Shown here piece by piece: positions 1-7,645 of a DNA stretch of 45,186 nucleotides. A program made the translations under genes and the position numbers. The notes under the pieces are model-generated. The model did not search any database, was not told where the DNA came from, and saw nothing but the letters and a program-made list of their open reading frames with translations. The number at the start of each line of letters is the position of its first letter. Within the stretch, counting starts at the first letter, position 1. Source of the DNA: an uncultured Hungatella sp. (GTDB lineage Bacteria > Bacillota > Clostridia > Lachnospirales > Lachnospiraceae); assembly GCA_910588505.1 (NCBI GenBank), contig CAJUPQ010000023.1, positions 1-45,186 on the forward strand, read 5' to 3'.

Positions 1-164
1 ATATGACGGAAAATCATCCACAAAGGCAGGTGCAAGAGAGATTCCGAGAGTACATTTTTATAAATCAGACATGATTGTCTCCTTTCTCACCTGTATCCTT
101 AACAAGGGGTGCTCTTGGCCCCTTCCTGCACCCACCTTTGCCGCCTGTCCCCTAAACACAAAAA

Positions 165-209
165 GAGGGTACTGCAAAATATGAAATCTTTATATTTTGC
201 AGTACCCTC
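165..209 (-). terminator. Intrinsic terminator of the lipoprotein gene
   Basis: Two perfect 18-base arms (165-182 and 192-209) enclose a 9-base loop. Read on the minus strand the hairpin is followed by a T run (complement of A161-A164). It lies about 30 bases past the stop of the minus-strand lipoprotein gene. The rest of 1-160 shows no recognisable gene. Confidence 0.85.
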
Positions 210-237
210 CTTGTTCAGTTCTATAAAACGCTGTAAA

Positions 238-1014
238 TCAAAGCCCTAACATACTGGGATCCACTTCGGTATAGCCTTCTAAAGATGGCTCCGCCACCTC
301 TACCGCCTGACCCGGGTTATGATAAACCATCTTGATATCAGCCTCCACACTGACTGTCTCGCCTTCCATGGTCATATCCATGACCATTTTCACCTCACCG
401 CTGGTTACATAGCCGTCTTTATTGATCACCGATTCGCCGCTCACCTCTTTAATACTGTAAGAAAGCCCTTCCAGCTGATCGCTCATATCGCCCATGGCGC
501 CAAATACTTCCTGAACATAGGCATCCATCTTGGAAGCATCGGCTGTGTAGGTCAGTACCTGATTGTCCCCATCCTTTTTCGCCTGGACATCCAAAAGATA
601 AGAAGAATCCATAGAAGCGCCGCCGGTAGAAGACTTAATCTGCTCCATCATCTTATCCAGGTCCATAGCATATTTTATCTTCTGGCCCATGGCCTCCATG
701 TAGTAATAACCATCCGCATAATACATGGTCGTATCTATGGTCTGACCCATGGTGGTAGTGGTTCCCTCTGCCAGGTAACGCATCCCTTCCGTATTGACGC
801 CATCCATCTTCATATTCATCGAGGTAGATATGTCCATTGTCTCATCTCCCTGAGTCATGACCATATCCATCTCATAGTCCACATCCATGCTGGTAAGTTC
901 CTGGCTCTTCTTCATCCCCGCATCATAGATCTCCTTGGGATCCTGCTTGCTACCGCAGCCGACCAGGGATAACACCATGGCTGCCGTCAGTAAAAACGCA
1001 CCTACCTTTTTCAT
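238..1014 (-). CDS. DUF6612-like secreted lipoprotein
   Basis: The 258-residue protein starts with a lipoprotein signal: positively charged MKK, a hydrophobic stretch, and a lipobox ending in LSLVGC (Cys20), so it should be lipidated and held on the outer face of the membrane. The mature part is rich in Met, Asp and Thr and has the repeated amphipathic beta pattern of LppX/LolA-like folds (DUF6612-type proteins of Firmicutes). The family assignment is inferred from this pattern, and no ligand can be named. The ATG at 1014 has an AAGGAGG ribosome site about 13 bases upstream. The gene is monocistronic, with its own promoter (1063-1091) and a strong terminator (165-209). Confidence 0.75.
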   Translation of the reverse strand: MKKVGAFLLTAAMVLSLVGCGSKQDPKEIYDAGMKKSQELTSMDVDYEMDMVMTQGDETMDISTSMNMKMDGVNTEGMRYLAEGTTTTMGQTIDTTMYYADGYYYMEAMGQKIKYAMDLDKMMEQIKSSTGGASMDSSYLLDVQAKKDGDNQVLTYTADASKMDAYVQEVFGAMGDMSDQLEGLSYSIKEVSGESVINKDGYVTSGEVKMVMDMTMEGETVSVEADIKMVYHNPGQAVEVAEPSLEGYTEVDPSMLGL

Positions 1015-1062
1015 AATTATTCTTGCTCCTCCTTGTATTTGAATATCTTAATAACAGATTCC

Positions 1063-1091
1063 AGTATACTATATCCTCTGTAAAAACACAA
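1063..1091 (-). promoter_or_regulatory. Sigma-A promoter of the lipoprotein gene
   Basis: On the minus strand TTGTGT (-35, 1086-1091) is followed by a 17-base spacer and TATACT (-10, 1063-1068), placed about 50 bases upstream of the ATG at 1014. Confidence 0.65.
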
Positions 1092-1213
1092 GGGGAATCT
1101 GGCCGGTTTCTCTCTTTAGGACGGGTCTGCTTTCCCGGATTTGTACAGAAAATTGGACTCCTCATAAACAGCGGTATCAGGCCCACTGTCTCAACCGCGC
1201 CGTCACACAATTC

Positions 1214-1242
1214 TTGTGCTGTGAGGCTGTCTCTGATATAAT
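1214..1242 (+). promoter_or_regulatory. Sigma-A promoter of the CCG-domain gene
   Basis: TTGTGC (1214-1219), a 17-base spacer and a perfect TATAAT (1237-1242). Transcription would start near 1249. This rules out the in-frame TTG at 1214 as start codon and supports the TTG at 1277. Confidence 0.65.
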
Positions 1243-1276
1243 AAGAAAAACGACACACCAAACAGGAGGGATTGCC

Positions 1277-1921
1277 TTGAACGAAATCTATTTTCCCAGC
1301 TGCAATTTTACAAAAGCCAGCCCCGAAGCCGCCAAAAGGATACGCGCCTACTTAAAACAGCGGATGCCTGTAGCAGGCTGCTGCCGCATAGACAAGCTGG
1401 CGTATACGAAAGGCAGCACGGCCCTGTATCTCTGCCAGGCCTGCCGGGAGACCATTGAAAAACGCATGCCAAACACATTCACCCTGCAAAATCTCTTTGC
1501 CTATCTGGTGGAGGACCCGGACTTTGCCTGGCCCGATTACAGCGGCCTGACTGCCACCGTGCAGGACTGCTGGCGGGATCGGCGCCACCCGGAAGTCTTT
1601 GCGGCGGTCCGCATGGCTCTGGAAAAGATGCATGTTTCCGTGACGGAGATGAAGGAAAACCGGGAGCGCAGCGTCTACTGCGGCACCCTCCATTTTGAAC
1701 CGAAAGATCCCGAAAACATCGCCCTGCTGGCAGAATGGGAAGACCAATCCATCTCCCACATGCCCCGTGAATCCCAGTTCAGGCTCATGAGGGAGCAGGT
1801 TGAGAAGTTCCCCTGTCAGCTGGCAGTCACCTGTTGCAACCGCTGCACAGACGGCATTGAAATGGCCGGCGGCAAAGCGGTCCATCTGATGGAACTGGCT
1901 ATGGGAACCTATGACAGGTAA
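1277..1921 (+). CDS. CCG-type Cys-rich (Fe-S oxidoreductase-like) protein
   Basis: About 214 residues. I chose the TTG at 1277 because an AGGAGG site (1264-1269) sits 7 bases upstream and the promoter lies at 1214-1242. Two cysteine modules resemble the duplicated CCG domain of HdrB/GlpC-like proteins. The first has PSCNFTK near the N-terminus, then AGCCRID and LCQAC. The second, near the C-terminus, has VTCCNRCTDGIEM. The canonical CCG is altered to CCR and CCN, so cofactor binding may differ from heterodisulfide reductase subunit B. It is a stand-alone gene with no Fe-S partner next to it. Function unknown; a redox or Fe-S role is inferred from the cysteine pattern only. Confidence 0.65.
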   Translation: MNEIYFPSCNFTKASPEAAKRIRAYLKQRMPVAGCCRIDKLAYTKGSTALYLCQACRETIEKRMPNTFTLQNLFAYLVEDPDFAWPDYSGLTATVQDCWRDRRHPEVFAAVRMALEKMHVSVTEMKENRERSVYCGTLHFEPKDPENIALLAEWEDQSISHMPRESQFRLMREQVEKFPCQLAVTCCNRCTDGIEMAGGKAVHLMELAMGTYDR

Positions 1922-2073
1922 GTGCGTCTGCCCGGCAAAAGCGATATAACCCACAGGCAGGGAGGAGTACCGTATCTCTGGCTCTTCTCCCTGCCAATGT
2001 TCTCAATGCAGTCAAACCATACTGCGCATCTCTCACAGGCCCCCCAGATCTCCCACTGCGTACAGCGGCAGAT

Positions 2074-2235
2074 TTACAATGCATTCACAGCCTTATAGAT
2101 GATCCGGCTGATATCCTCGTCCTCTATTGAAAGCGCGCTTGCAGACATATCCTCGTGCAAAAGAGTATCTATTCTAAGATAATTAAGAAAGAGAATCTTT
2201 TCATCAAAACTCTCCAAACGTTTCAAATTTCCCAC
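2074..2235 (-). other. Small orphan reading frame, possibly a gene 3' remnant
   Basis: An open frame of 53 codons from GTG (2235), ending LLHEDMSASALSIEDED...KAVNAL. An upstream stop four codons before the GTG shows it is not the end of a longer intact gene. No good ribosome site is visible. The amino-acid composition is protein-like (acidic, helical), but I do not recognise a family. It abuts the IS66 remnant on the other strand, so it may be a fragment left by an insertion or deletion. The rest of 1922-2573 holds only this and the transposase remnant. Confidence 0.25.
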
Positions 2236-2252
2236 ATCCGAAATATTTCACC

Positions 2253-2444
2253 AATAACCTGGCTGAACAAAGCGTCAGGATGATGAAAGTAAGCGGATGC
2301 TTTCGGACTTCGAAAGGAGCAGGGTGCTTTTCCGCCATCATGTGGTATCTTCAGACGGCAATGAAACATCACATTGGCGCGTATACTGCTATTCTGGAAG
2401 GATTAGCGGGTAATAATCATGCCCTAATTTTCGGGGCTGACTGA
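2253..2444 (+). pseudogene. IS66-family transposase, C-terminal remnant
   Basis: The frame reads NNLAEQSVRMMKVSGCF, RTSKGAG..., HHIGAYTAILEGLAGN and ALIFGAD before a stop at 2442. This matches the C-terminal end of IS66-type transposases (NNLAEQ, MKVKQKVSGCFR, AI.LALSGN). The usual MKVKQKVSGCF is shortened to MKVSGCF, a small internal deletion. There is no start codon, no N-terminal catalytic part and no clear terminal repeat, so this is a dead fragment about 64 codons long. Confidence 0.7.
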
Positions 2445-2573
2445 ATTAGTTACGCAGTTTCATGAAAGTCCCGCCGCCTGACAGGATGCATAAGTTCAGG
2501 TATATCAGACGCATCCGCCAGGCTTCCATGTGCAGCCCCACATTTCCTGCCGGGAACATGCCGGGTTTGGAAC

Positions 2574-3956
2574 CTATACTTCTCCCTTGCCCGGATACCG
2601 GATCTTCTTTCTCAGAACCAACAGTGCCAGAATATTAGGAAATGCCATAAGCCCGTTCCAGATATCCGACAATTCCCACACCGCCTTCAGGCTGCTCACA
2701 CACCCTAAAAATATGGCGTACCCGTACAAGATCAGATAGACGGTCCGGATCTTCCGGGCGCCAGCCTCCGATATGGATATCCACTGCCCGGCCTGGGCCA
2801 TTACCCCTTCCAGAGTCTGCTTTCCCAGATAATACCAGGCGATCATGGTGGCAAAGGCGAACACCACCATAGAGCCAGACACCAGATACTGCCCCGCCGC
2901 CCCCAGAGCCGCCTCAAAACAGCGAGCCGTCAGCACCGCCCCGTCATAGCTTACCCCATAAAGGCCCTGGCTGCCTCCGGTGACGCACAGTATCACCAGT
3001 GCCGTCATGGTACAGATGACCACAGTGTCAAAAAACACCTCAAACATGGCCCACATGCCCTGCTCCTGGGGGGTGGTCCCGTCGGTGGCCCCGTGAAGCC
3101 CGGCCAGACTGCCAAGACCGGCTTCATTGGAGAAAACGCCTCTGGCAATGCCGTAGCGGAAGCCTCTGGCGATCCCATACCCGCCCACACCCCCTAAGAA
3201 GGACCTGGGAACCAGGGCATGGGTAAAAATCTCCCCCAATGACGGTAGAATCCGGTCATGGAATTTTATGAGCACAACCGCGGAGAACACCATGTAGACC
3301 GCTGCGGACACAGGAACCAGCCGCTCCGCCACATTGGCCACCCGCATGGTTCCACCCCAGGCCACAAAGACCGCAAGCCCTGTGATCACTCCCCCGCAGA
3401 CAATGGGCTCTGCCCCTGTGAGATAGCACACCGTCTGGGCGGCGGCGTTGGACTGGACCATGCTGCCCATGCCCAGAGAGGCTAAGAGGCATAAGATCCC
3501 GTATGTAAGGCTTAGCCCCGGACTGCCAAGGCCTCTGGAAAGGTAGACCATGGGACCGCATATCCATTTTCCCCTGCCGTCCCGGTAACGGTACAGGATC
3601 CCAAGGCACGTCTCCCCGTAGGCGGTCATCATGCCTATGGCCGCTGATACCCACATCCAGAAGACCGCCCCCGGCCCACCGGCCGTAAGGGCCGACGCCA
3701 CCCCCACGATGTTGCCGGTGCCGATGGTGGCTGCCAAGGCGGTGCAGGCGGACTGGATCTTGTTGATGGAACCCTCCCGGTGCTCCCCTCCCCTCTCATC
3801 CCTCCCACTAAACAGACTTCCCACCGTAGCGCCCCACCATGTTTTAATCCCCCAAAACTGAAACCCTTCCGACTCCGCAGTGAGAACCACCCCCGTCAGC
3901 AGCAAAAGCCCCAGCAAAAGCGGCCCCCAAACCAATCCGTGAATTCGATGAATCAT
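2574..3956 (-). CDS. Alanine (or glycine):cation symporter, AGCS family
   Basis: A multipass inner-membrane protein of about 460 residues that should import alanine or glycine with Na+ or H+. The AGCS signature is clear: ACTALAATIGTGNIVGVA, then GGPGAVFWMW, and later GYGIARGFRYGIARGVFSNEAGLG. It ends in a basic tail. I prefer the ATG at 3956 (MIHRIHGLVWGP), which has AGGAG six bases upstream; an in-frame ATG at 3983 would add nine polar residues. The gene stands alone between the IS66 remnant and a small divergent gene. Substrate choice within the family cannot be read from sequence. Confidence 0.88.
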   Translation of the reverse strand: MIHRIHGLVWGPLLLGLLLLTGVVLTAESEGFQFWGIKTWWGATVGSLFSGRDERGGEHREGSINKIQSACTALAATIGTGNIVGVASALTAGGPGAVFWMWVSAAIGMMTAYGETCLGILYRYRDGRGKWICGPMVYLSRGLGSPGLSLTYGILCLLASLGMGSMVQSNAAAQTVCYLTGAEPIVCGGVITGLAVFVAWGGTMRVANVAERLVPVSAAVYMVFSAVVLIKFHDRILPSLGEIFTHALVPRSFLGGVGGYGIARGFRYGIARGVFSNEAGLGSLAGLHGATDGTTPQEQGMWAMFEVFFDTVVICTMTALVILCVTGGSQGLYGVSYDGAVLTARCFEAALGAAGQYLVSGSMVVFAFATMIAWYYLGKQTLEGVMAQAGQWISISEAGARKIRTVYLILYGYAIFLGCVSSLKAVWELSDIWNGLMAFPNILALLVLRKKIRYPGKGEV

Positions 3957-4208
3957 ATATTGCTCCTGTTGCTTTTTTATCATCTATTCCCCCAAATAGT
4001 AATATATTCCAAAAGCTGCCTTTCCTCCAGGTCTTGGCTTTTATTCTCCACTATGTTACAATAAAACGCATCAACCTTTATTTAAGGAAACCGACAAGTA
4101 AAATAAACAGGATGAAAAAACGTCCTAAAACAAGATATCCCCATGCTATGATAAATTTAGACGTAATTAACTGTAAATTTCCAGCCATAGGAAGGGAGAT
4201 GGGGCCAA

Positions 4209-4442
4209 ATGTCAGATCAGGAAATGCTCAACGCATTAAAAGCTTTATTAAAACCAATACAAAATAAATTAGACAGCTTAGACATCAAATTATCAGAACA
4301 GCAAATCCAAATAGATAGTCTGCGCCTTGATATGAAAACTTCAGAGCGCGCAATCAGAAAAGACATCCATCAGCTTAACGACGGAATCGATACCCTGGTA
4401 GAGGTCATGGAAATCAAGGGCATTCTGCCGGAAGCAAAATAA
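4209..4442 (+). CDS. Small coiled-coil protein
   Basis: 77 residues with no membrane segment, predicted mostly as one long amphipathic helix: heptad-like spacing of L, I and M runs from residue 8 to 68, typical of a short coiled coil. A GGGAG-type ribosome site precedes the ATG, and an extended -10 (TGCTATGAT, 4144-4152) lies 57 bases upstream. Such small coiled-coil proteins are common but uncharacterised; I assign no function. Immediately downstream lies the inverted-repeat element 4452-4805. Confidence 0.6.
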   Translation: MSDQEMLNALKALLKPIQNKLDSLDIKLSEQQIQIDSLRLDMKTSERAIRKDIHQLNDGIDTLVEVMEIKGILPEAK

Positions 4443-4451
4443 AAACATATC

Positions 4452-4805
4452 TTGAGTGAGCAAAGAGGGCGAGGGTTGTCGTAGAGCCAGTCAGAGAAGG
4501 AGAGATGTTAGCCTCCGTATTTTGACCATATGAAAAGGTTGTGTTTACAGCATTTGCAGACTCTGACAACATACTTTTAGCTGACACTCCAAATATAACA
4601 GGCAGGATCTGCTCCAATAAATATGATGCGCAAACCTTCGCTGGCGAATTCTGCTTTTGCCAGGGAGGGAAAGCAGGAGGGCTGATACCCGACTGATTTC
4701 CGCTTTAAGGGCTTATCGGAATGTTTGGCATATCTGAACCCGAACGGCACACAGCCTCACTTCCCTCCCTGGCTCCACGACAACCCCCGCCCTTTGCTCA
4801 CTCAA
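4452..4805. repeat. MITE-like element with 39-base inverted ends
   Basis: The left end (4452-4490) and the reverse complement of the right end (4769-4805) share 35 of 39 positions, with one 2-base gap: both read ttgagtgagcaaa...gggttgtcgt.gagccag. Inside is a second perfect 13-base inverted pair, gccagggagggaa (4659-4671) against 4761-4773. No open frame of note lies between. This fills most of the 500-base gap 4443-4943. It could be a non-autonomous transposable element or a dispersed structured repeat. No clear target duplication is seen. Confidence 0.6.
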
Positions 4806-4880
4806 CTATATATCAAATCTAAATCCCCATACAGTAACAACTTTTTCTTAAATATCCAAATACAATTTCCCCCAACCTCT

Positions 4881-4908
4881 TTCACCCAATAAAAAAACAT
4901 GCTATACT
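4881..4908 (+). promoter_or_regulatory. Promoter of the phospholipase-like gene
   Basis: TTCACC (4881-4886), a 16-base spacer, and TATACT (4903-4908) with an extended TGC just before it. It lies about 36 bases upstream of the ATG at 4944. Confidence 0.55.
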
Positions 4909-4943
4909 ATCTTTATTAAACTCTCTCAGCTTGGAGGTTCCAT

Positions 4944-5921
4944 ATGCCTGGATTTACCACCCACTACATTTTAGGGATGAAAGCTTTCAATGACCTTCCG
5001 TCCAACCCGCTAAAACATATCATATCCAAATACCGCTGGCTCTACCAGTTAGGACTCCAGGGTCCGGACATGTTCTTTTACAACATTCCCATCCTGCGGC
5101 ACCGGGATTACCGCAACGTAGGCTCCTATATGCACGAACACCATGTCAACCTGTTCTTTGATGTATACTTAAAGCAGATCGCCCAGATCCACTCCAAACA
5201 GCAGCGGGAACAGGCCGTGGCATATTTCTGCGGCTATCTCTGCCATTACATCGGAGACTCCATCTGCCACCCCTACGTCTACGGGCGTATTCAGTATGAC
5301 ATAGGTAACCCCAGCAGTCAGCACCACGGTCTCCACGCAGAGCTGGAAAATGACATAGACGCTCTGCTTCTCAGGAAATTTAAAAAGAAAAAGCCGTCGG
5401 AATTTAACCAGGCGGCCACGATCTGCCTCAACGGCCAGGAGACCCAATTTATCTCCCGCCTGCTTTCCGACTGCATCAACGAAGCTTACTATCCGCTTTC
5501 CTACAAAAACAATTTCCAGGTATCTGCCCGGATGGTCCACCGTTCCATTCTGGCTCTCCGGTTCGGATGCCGGACCCTGTCAGATCCGTCGGGCAAAAAG
5601 CGTAGCAGCATCGAATTTTTTGAATCCATATTCCTGGACAATCCCATCGCTTCACGAAAACTGGTGACAGACCAGGTGGCCAACCCCAGATGGAGCCTGA
5701 ATCTGGATCATGAAGTCTGGTGCAATCCCTGGAACAAGCAGATGGCCTCCACCGTCTCATTTCCCGAGCTGTTCCGCCAATGCCTGGCCAAGTGCCGCAC
5801 CATCTACTATATGCTGAACCAGAGCATTCTCAACATCAGAGATGATACAAGCCCTGACATAACTCCTCTTTTGGAAGAACTGGGCAATTACTCCTACCAC
5901 AGCGGGCTCCCTGTGGATTAA
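4944..5921 (+). CDS. Zinc-dependent phospholipase C family protein
   Basis: 325 residues. The N-terminus MPGFTTHYILGMKAF, the LGLQGPDMFFYN segment, and GYLCHYIGDSICHPYVYGR (near residues 95-112) are the conserved His/Asp blocks of Zn-dependent PLC (PF00882) proteins, which bind three zinc ions through such histidines. No signal peptide is seen, so this copy is probably cytoplasmic, like many clostridial members whose substrate is unknown. The start is supported by TGGAGG seven bases upstream and a promoter at 4881-4908. It is monocistronic. The phospholipid-hydrolase activity is inferred from family only. Confidence 0.75.
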   Translation: MPGFTTHYILGMKAFNDLPSNPLKHIISKYRWLYQLGLQGPDMFFYNIPILRHRDYRNVGSYMHEHHVNLFFDVYLKQIAQIHSKQQREQAVAYFCGYLCHYIGDSICHPYVYGRIQYDIGNPSSQHHGLHAELENDIDALLLRKFKKKKPSEFNQAATICLNGQETQFISRLLSDCINEAYYPLSYKNNFQVSARMVHRSILALRFGCRTLSDPSGKKRSSIEFFESIFLDNPIASRKLVTDQVANPRWSLNLDHEVWCNPWNKQMASTVSFPELFRQCLAKCRTIYYMLNQSILNIRDDTSPDITPLLEELGNYSYHSGLPVD

Positions 5922-5930
5922 GCAAAAACA

Positions 5931-5950
5931 GGGGAGCCTTTCGGCTCCCC
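5931..5950 (-). terminator. Hairpin terminator between convergent genes
   Basis: An 8-base perfect stem, ggggagcc/ggctcccc, with a 4-base loop. On the minus strand it is followed by TGTTTTT, a good terminator for the rluA-side transcripts. The plus-strand side (TTCGCG) is weak. Confidence 0.7.
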
Positions 5951-5956
5951 TTCGCG

Positions 5957-6100
5957 CTATTCCATCTTCAGTTCTTTGCACGGCTGAACCATGGACTCGC
6001 CTGTTTTTGATTTGTACTTCATTTGTACAATATCAGTATATCCCTGCGCCGTGATCTTATGTATGATCCCGGTATAGAGTTTCATCCATTTTTTCCACAT
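5957..6100 (-). CDS. Possible 47-residue protein downstream of rluA
   Basis: An in-frame ATG at 6100 (MWKKWMKLYTG...) lies 10 bases after the pseudouridine synthase stop and just before the terminator at 5931-5950. The only purine-rich site, GGAAG, is one base from this ATG; a second ATG at 6085 has GGAA about eight bases upstream and would give 42 residues. The protein is basic (many Lys) with no known motif. It may be a small co-transcribed protein or chance; low confidence. Confidence 0.3.
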   Translation of the reverse strand: MWKKWMKLYTGIIHKITAQGYTDIVQMKYKSKTGESMVQPCKELKME

Positions 6101-6110
6101 ACTTCCAAAA

Positions 6111-6794
6111 TCACAAAAACCACGAAAATGCCTCCCCCTCAGGCTCCGCCTCAAAAGTCATGACCTTCCCTGTACGAGGATGGACAAAAGAAAGCTTCCA
6201 CGCCCAGAGGGCCAGGGAAGCCTTCCTCCTTTCTCCCCCTGCAAATTCCGGGTTATACCGGTTATCCCCCCACAGCGGCATCCCATGTCCCGCAAACTGC
6301 ACCCGAATCTGATGGTGACGGCCTGTGGATAACTCAATCTCCACCAGGGTCAGAACCTCCGGTTTTCCAATCCGTCCCGCCACAAAATATCTTAATTCGG
6401 CACGTTTCGCCCCTGCTGTCCCCTTTTCCACAATTTTCGACACGTTGCTTTTGCTGTCTTTCAACAAATAATCCACAAAGTTTTCCACATTATCCACAAT
6501 TTCTCCGCAAACGACGGCTTTATACACTTTCCCCATTTTCCCGCTGCTTACCTGCCTACAGAGGGCTGCGGCCGTGCTCTTGGTCTTGGCATACACCATG
6601 ACGCCGCCTACAGGCTTGTCCAGTCTGTGGATAACTCCCACATACGTTTCCCCGGATTGTGGATAATGACTGTGGATATGTTTCCTAATCTCGCTGACCA
6701 TATCCGGAGCAAAGGAAGCGCTGGACTGGGACTCCACCCCTACCGGCTTTTTTACAACGATGATATCCCTATCTTCGTATAGTACTTCCAGCAC
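6111..6794 (-). CDS. RluA-family RNA pseudouridine synthase
   Basis: 227 residues. The catalytic motif VIHRLDKPVGGVMVYAKT holds the nucleophile Asp (HRLD, Asp59 from this start), and TGRHHQIRVQFAGHGMPLWGDNRY is the second RluA signature. There is no N-terminal S4 domain. It isomerises uridine in rRNA or tRNA; the target is not predictable. I chose the GTG at 6794 because AGGTGA, a perfect anti-16S match, lies five bases upstream. The GTG at 6803 is itself part of that site. The coding region is unusual in carrying several DnaA-box-like 9-mers (6324-6679). Confidence 0.85.
   Translation of the reverse strand: MLEVLYEDRDIIVVKKPVGVESQSSASFAPDMVSEIRKHIHSHYPQSGETYVGVIHRLDKPVGGVMVYAKTKSTAAALCRQVSSGKMGKVYKAVVCGEIVDNVENFVDYLLKDSKSNVSKIVEKGTAGAKRAELRYFVAGRIGKPEVLTLVEIELSTGRHHQIRVQFAGHGMPLWGDNRYNPEFAGGERRKASLALWAWKLSFVHPRTGKVMTFEAEPEGEAFSWFL
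6324..6679. repeat. Cluster of DnaA-box-like 9-mers inside rluA-like gene
   Basis: Perfect TTATCCACA or its complement occurs at 6324-6332, 6490-6498, 6626-6634 and 6658-6666, with a one-mismatch copy at 6671-6679. The copies lie on both strands and fall in all three codon registers (reading L-S-T, V-D, V-I-H and Y-P), so the protein sequence alone does not explain them. Confidence 0.5.
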
Positions 6795-6841
6795 CTTTTT
6801 CACCTGCTTTCTAAAATGCCTTCTTAAAATTTCAAAAAACC

Positions 6842-6870
6842 TTGCATTTTTCCATCTCTTACTGTATAGT
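6842..6870 (+). promoter_or_regulatory. Promoter of the hemolysin III gene
   Basis: TTGCAT (6842-6847), a 17-base spacer, TATAGT (6865-6870). The 5' untranslated region then carries a short imperfect dyad, gtagttttaaaaactac, near 6890-6906. Confidence 0.6.
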
Positions 6871-6962
6871 ATAAGAAAACAGATAACGTAGTTTTAAAAA
6901 CTACATAGCAAACTTTTTACACTTTATGCAAATACATCATATTCCATATAGGAGGTATTTCT

Positions 6963-7616
6963 ATGAACAAACTGCACATCAAAGATCCGGGAAGCGCGAT
7001 CACCCATTTTATCGCCATGATACTGGCCATTGCGGCGGCCACCCCTCTGCTCTCCAAAGCCTACCGGGAAGCCGGGGGACTGGCTACGCCCGCGCTGGCC
7101 GTATTCATCATCAGCATGATACTGCTCTACGCTGCCAGCACGGTTTACCACACCCTGGACATCTCCCCGAACATAAACAAGCTGCTGCGCAAGGTTGATC
7201 ACATGATGATCTTTATCCTGATCGCCGGCACGTACACTCCTGTCTGCATGGTTGTCCTGGGAGACCGCACCGGATGGGGGCTTCTGGCCCTGGTCTGGTC
7301 CATCGCCCTTTTCGGCATCCTCATAAAGGCCTGCTGGATAACCTGTCCCAAGTGGTTCTCCTCCCTTTTGTATATCGCCATGGGCTGGGTGTGCGTGCTG
7401 GCCTTCGGCAAGATCGTCCGGGCTCTTCCCGCGCCTGCCTTTGGCTGGCTTTTAGCCGGAGGGATCATCTACACCGCAGGCGGCGTCATCTACGCCCTGA
7501 AGCTGCCGCTGTTTAACTCAAAGCACAAAAATTTCGGCTCCCACGAGATCTTTCATCTCTTTGTTATGGGCGGCAGCTTCTGCCATTATGTGATGATGTA
7601 CCAGTTTGTGGCATAA
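6963..7616 (+). CDS. Hemolysin III / PAQR-family membrane protein (TrhA-like)
   Basis: 217 residues with seven predicted membrane helices. Three conserved PAQR metal-site blocks are present: STVYHTLD near residue 60, the KVDHMMIFILIAGTYTP segment near 78, and HEIFHLFVMGGSFCHY near 200. Members include bacterial TrhA, linked to membrane energetics and fluidity; the haemolysin name is historical. The ATG has AGGAGG eight bases upstream and a promoter at 6842-6870. It is monocistronic and convergent with the YesL gene that follows. Confidence 0.85.
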   Translation: MNKLHIKDPGSAITHFIAMILAIAAATPLLSKAYREAGGLATPALAVFIISMILLYAASTVYHTLDISPNINKLLRKVDHMMIFILIAGTYTPVCMVVLGDRTGWGLLALVWSIALFGILIKACWITCPKWFSSLLYIAMGWVCVLAFGKIVRALPAPAFGWLLAGGIIYTAGGVIYALKLPLFNSKHKNFGSHEIFHLFVMGGSFCHYVMMYQFVA

Positions 7617-7645
7617 CCCTTCATCACAGCCTCGATGATCACAGG

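Noticed and set aside
1..160. Plus-strand open frame from the window edge to 181.
   Set aside because: It runs into the terminator hairpin, has no ribosome site and shows no protein-like pattern; treated as intergenic.
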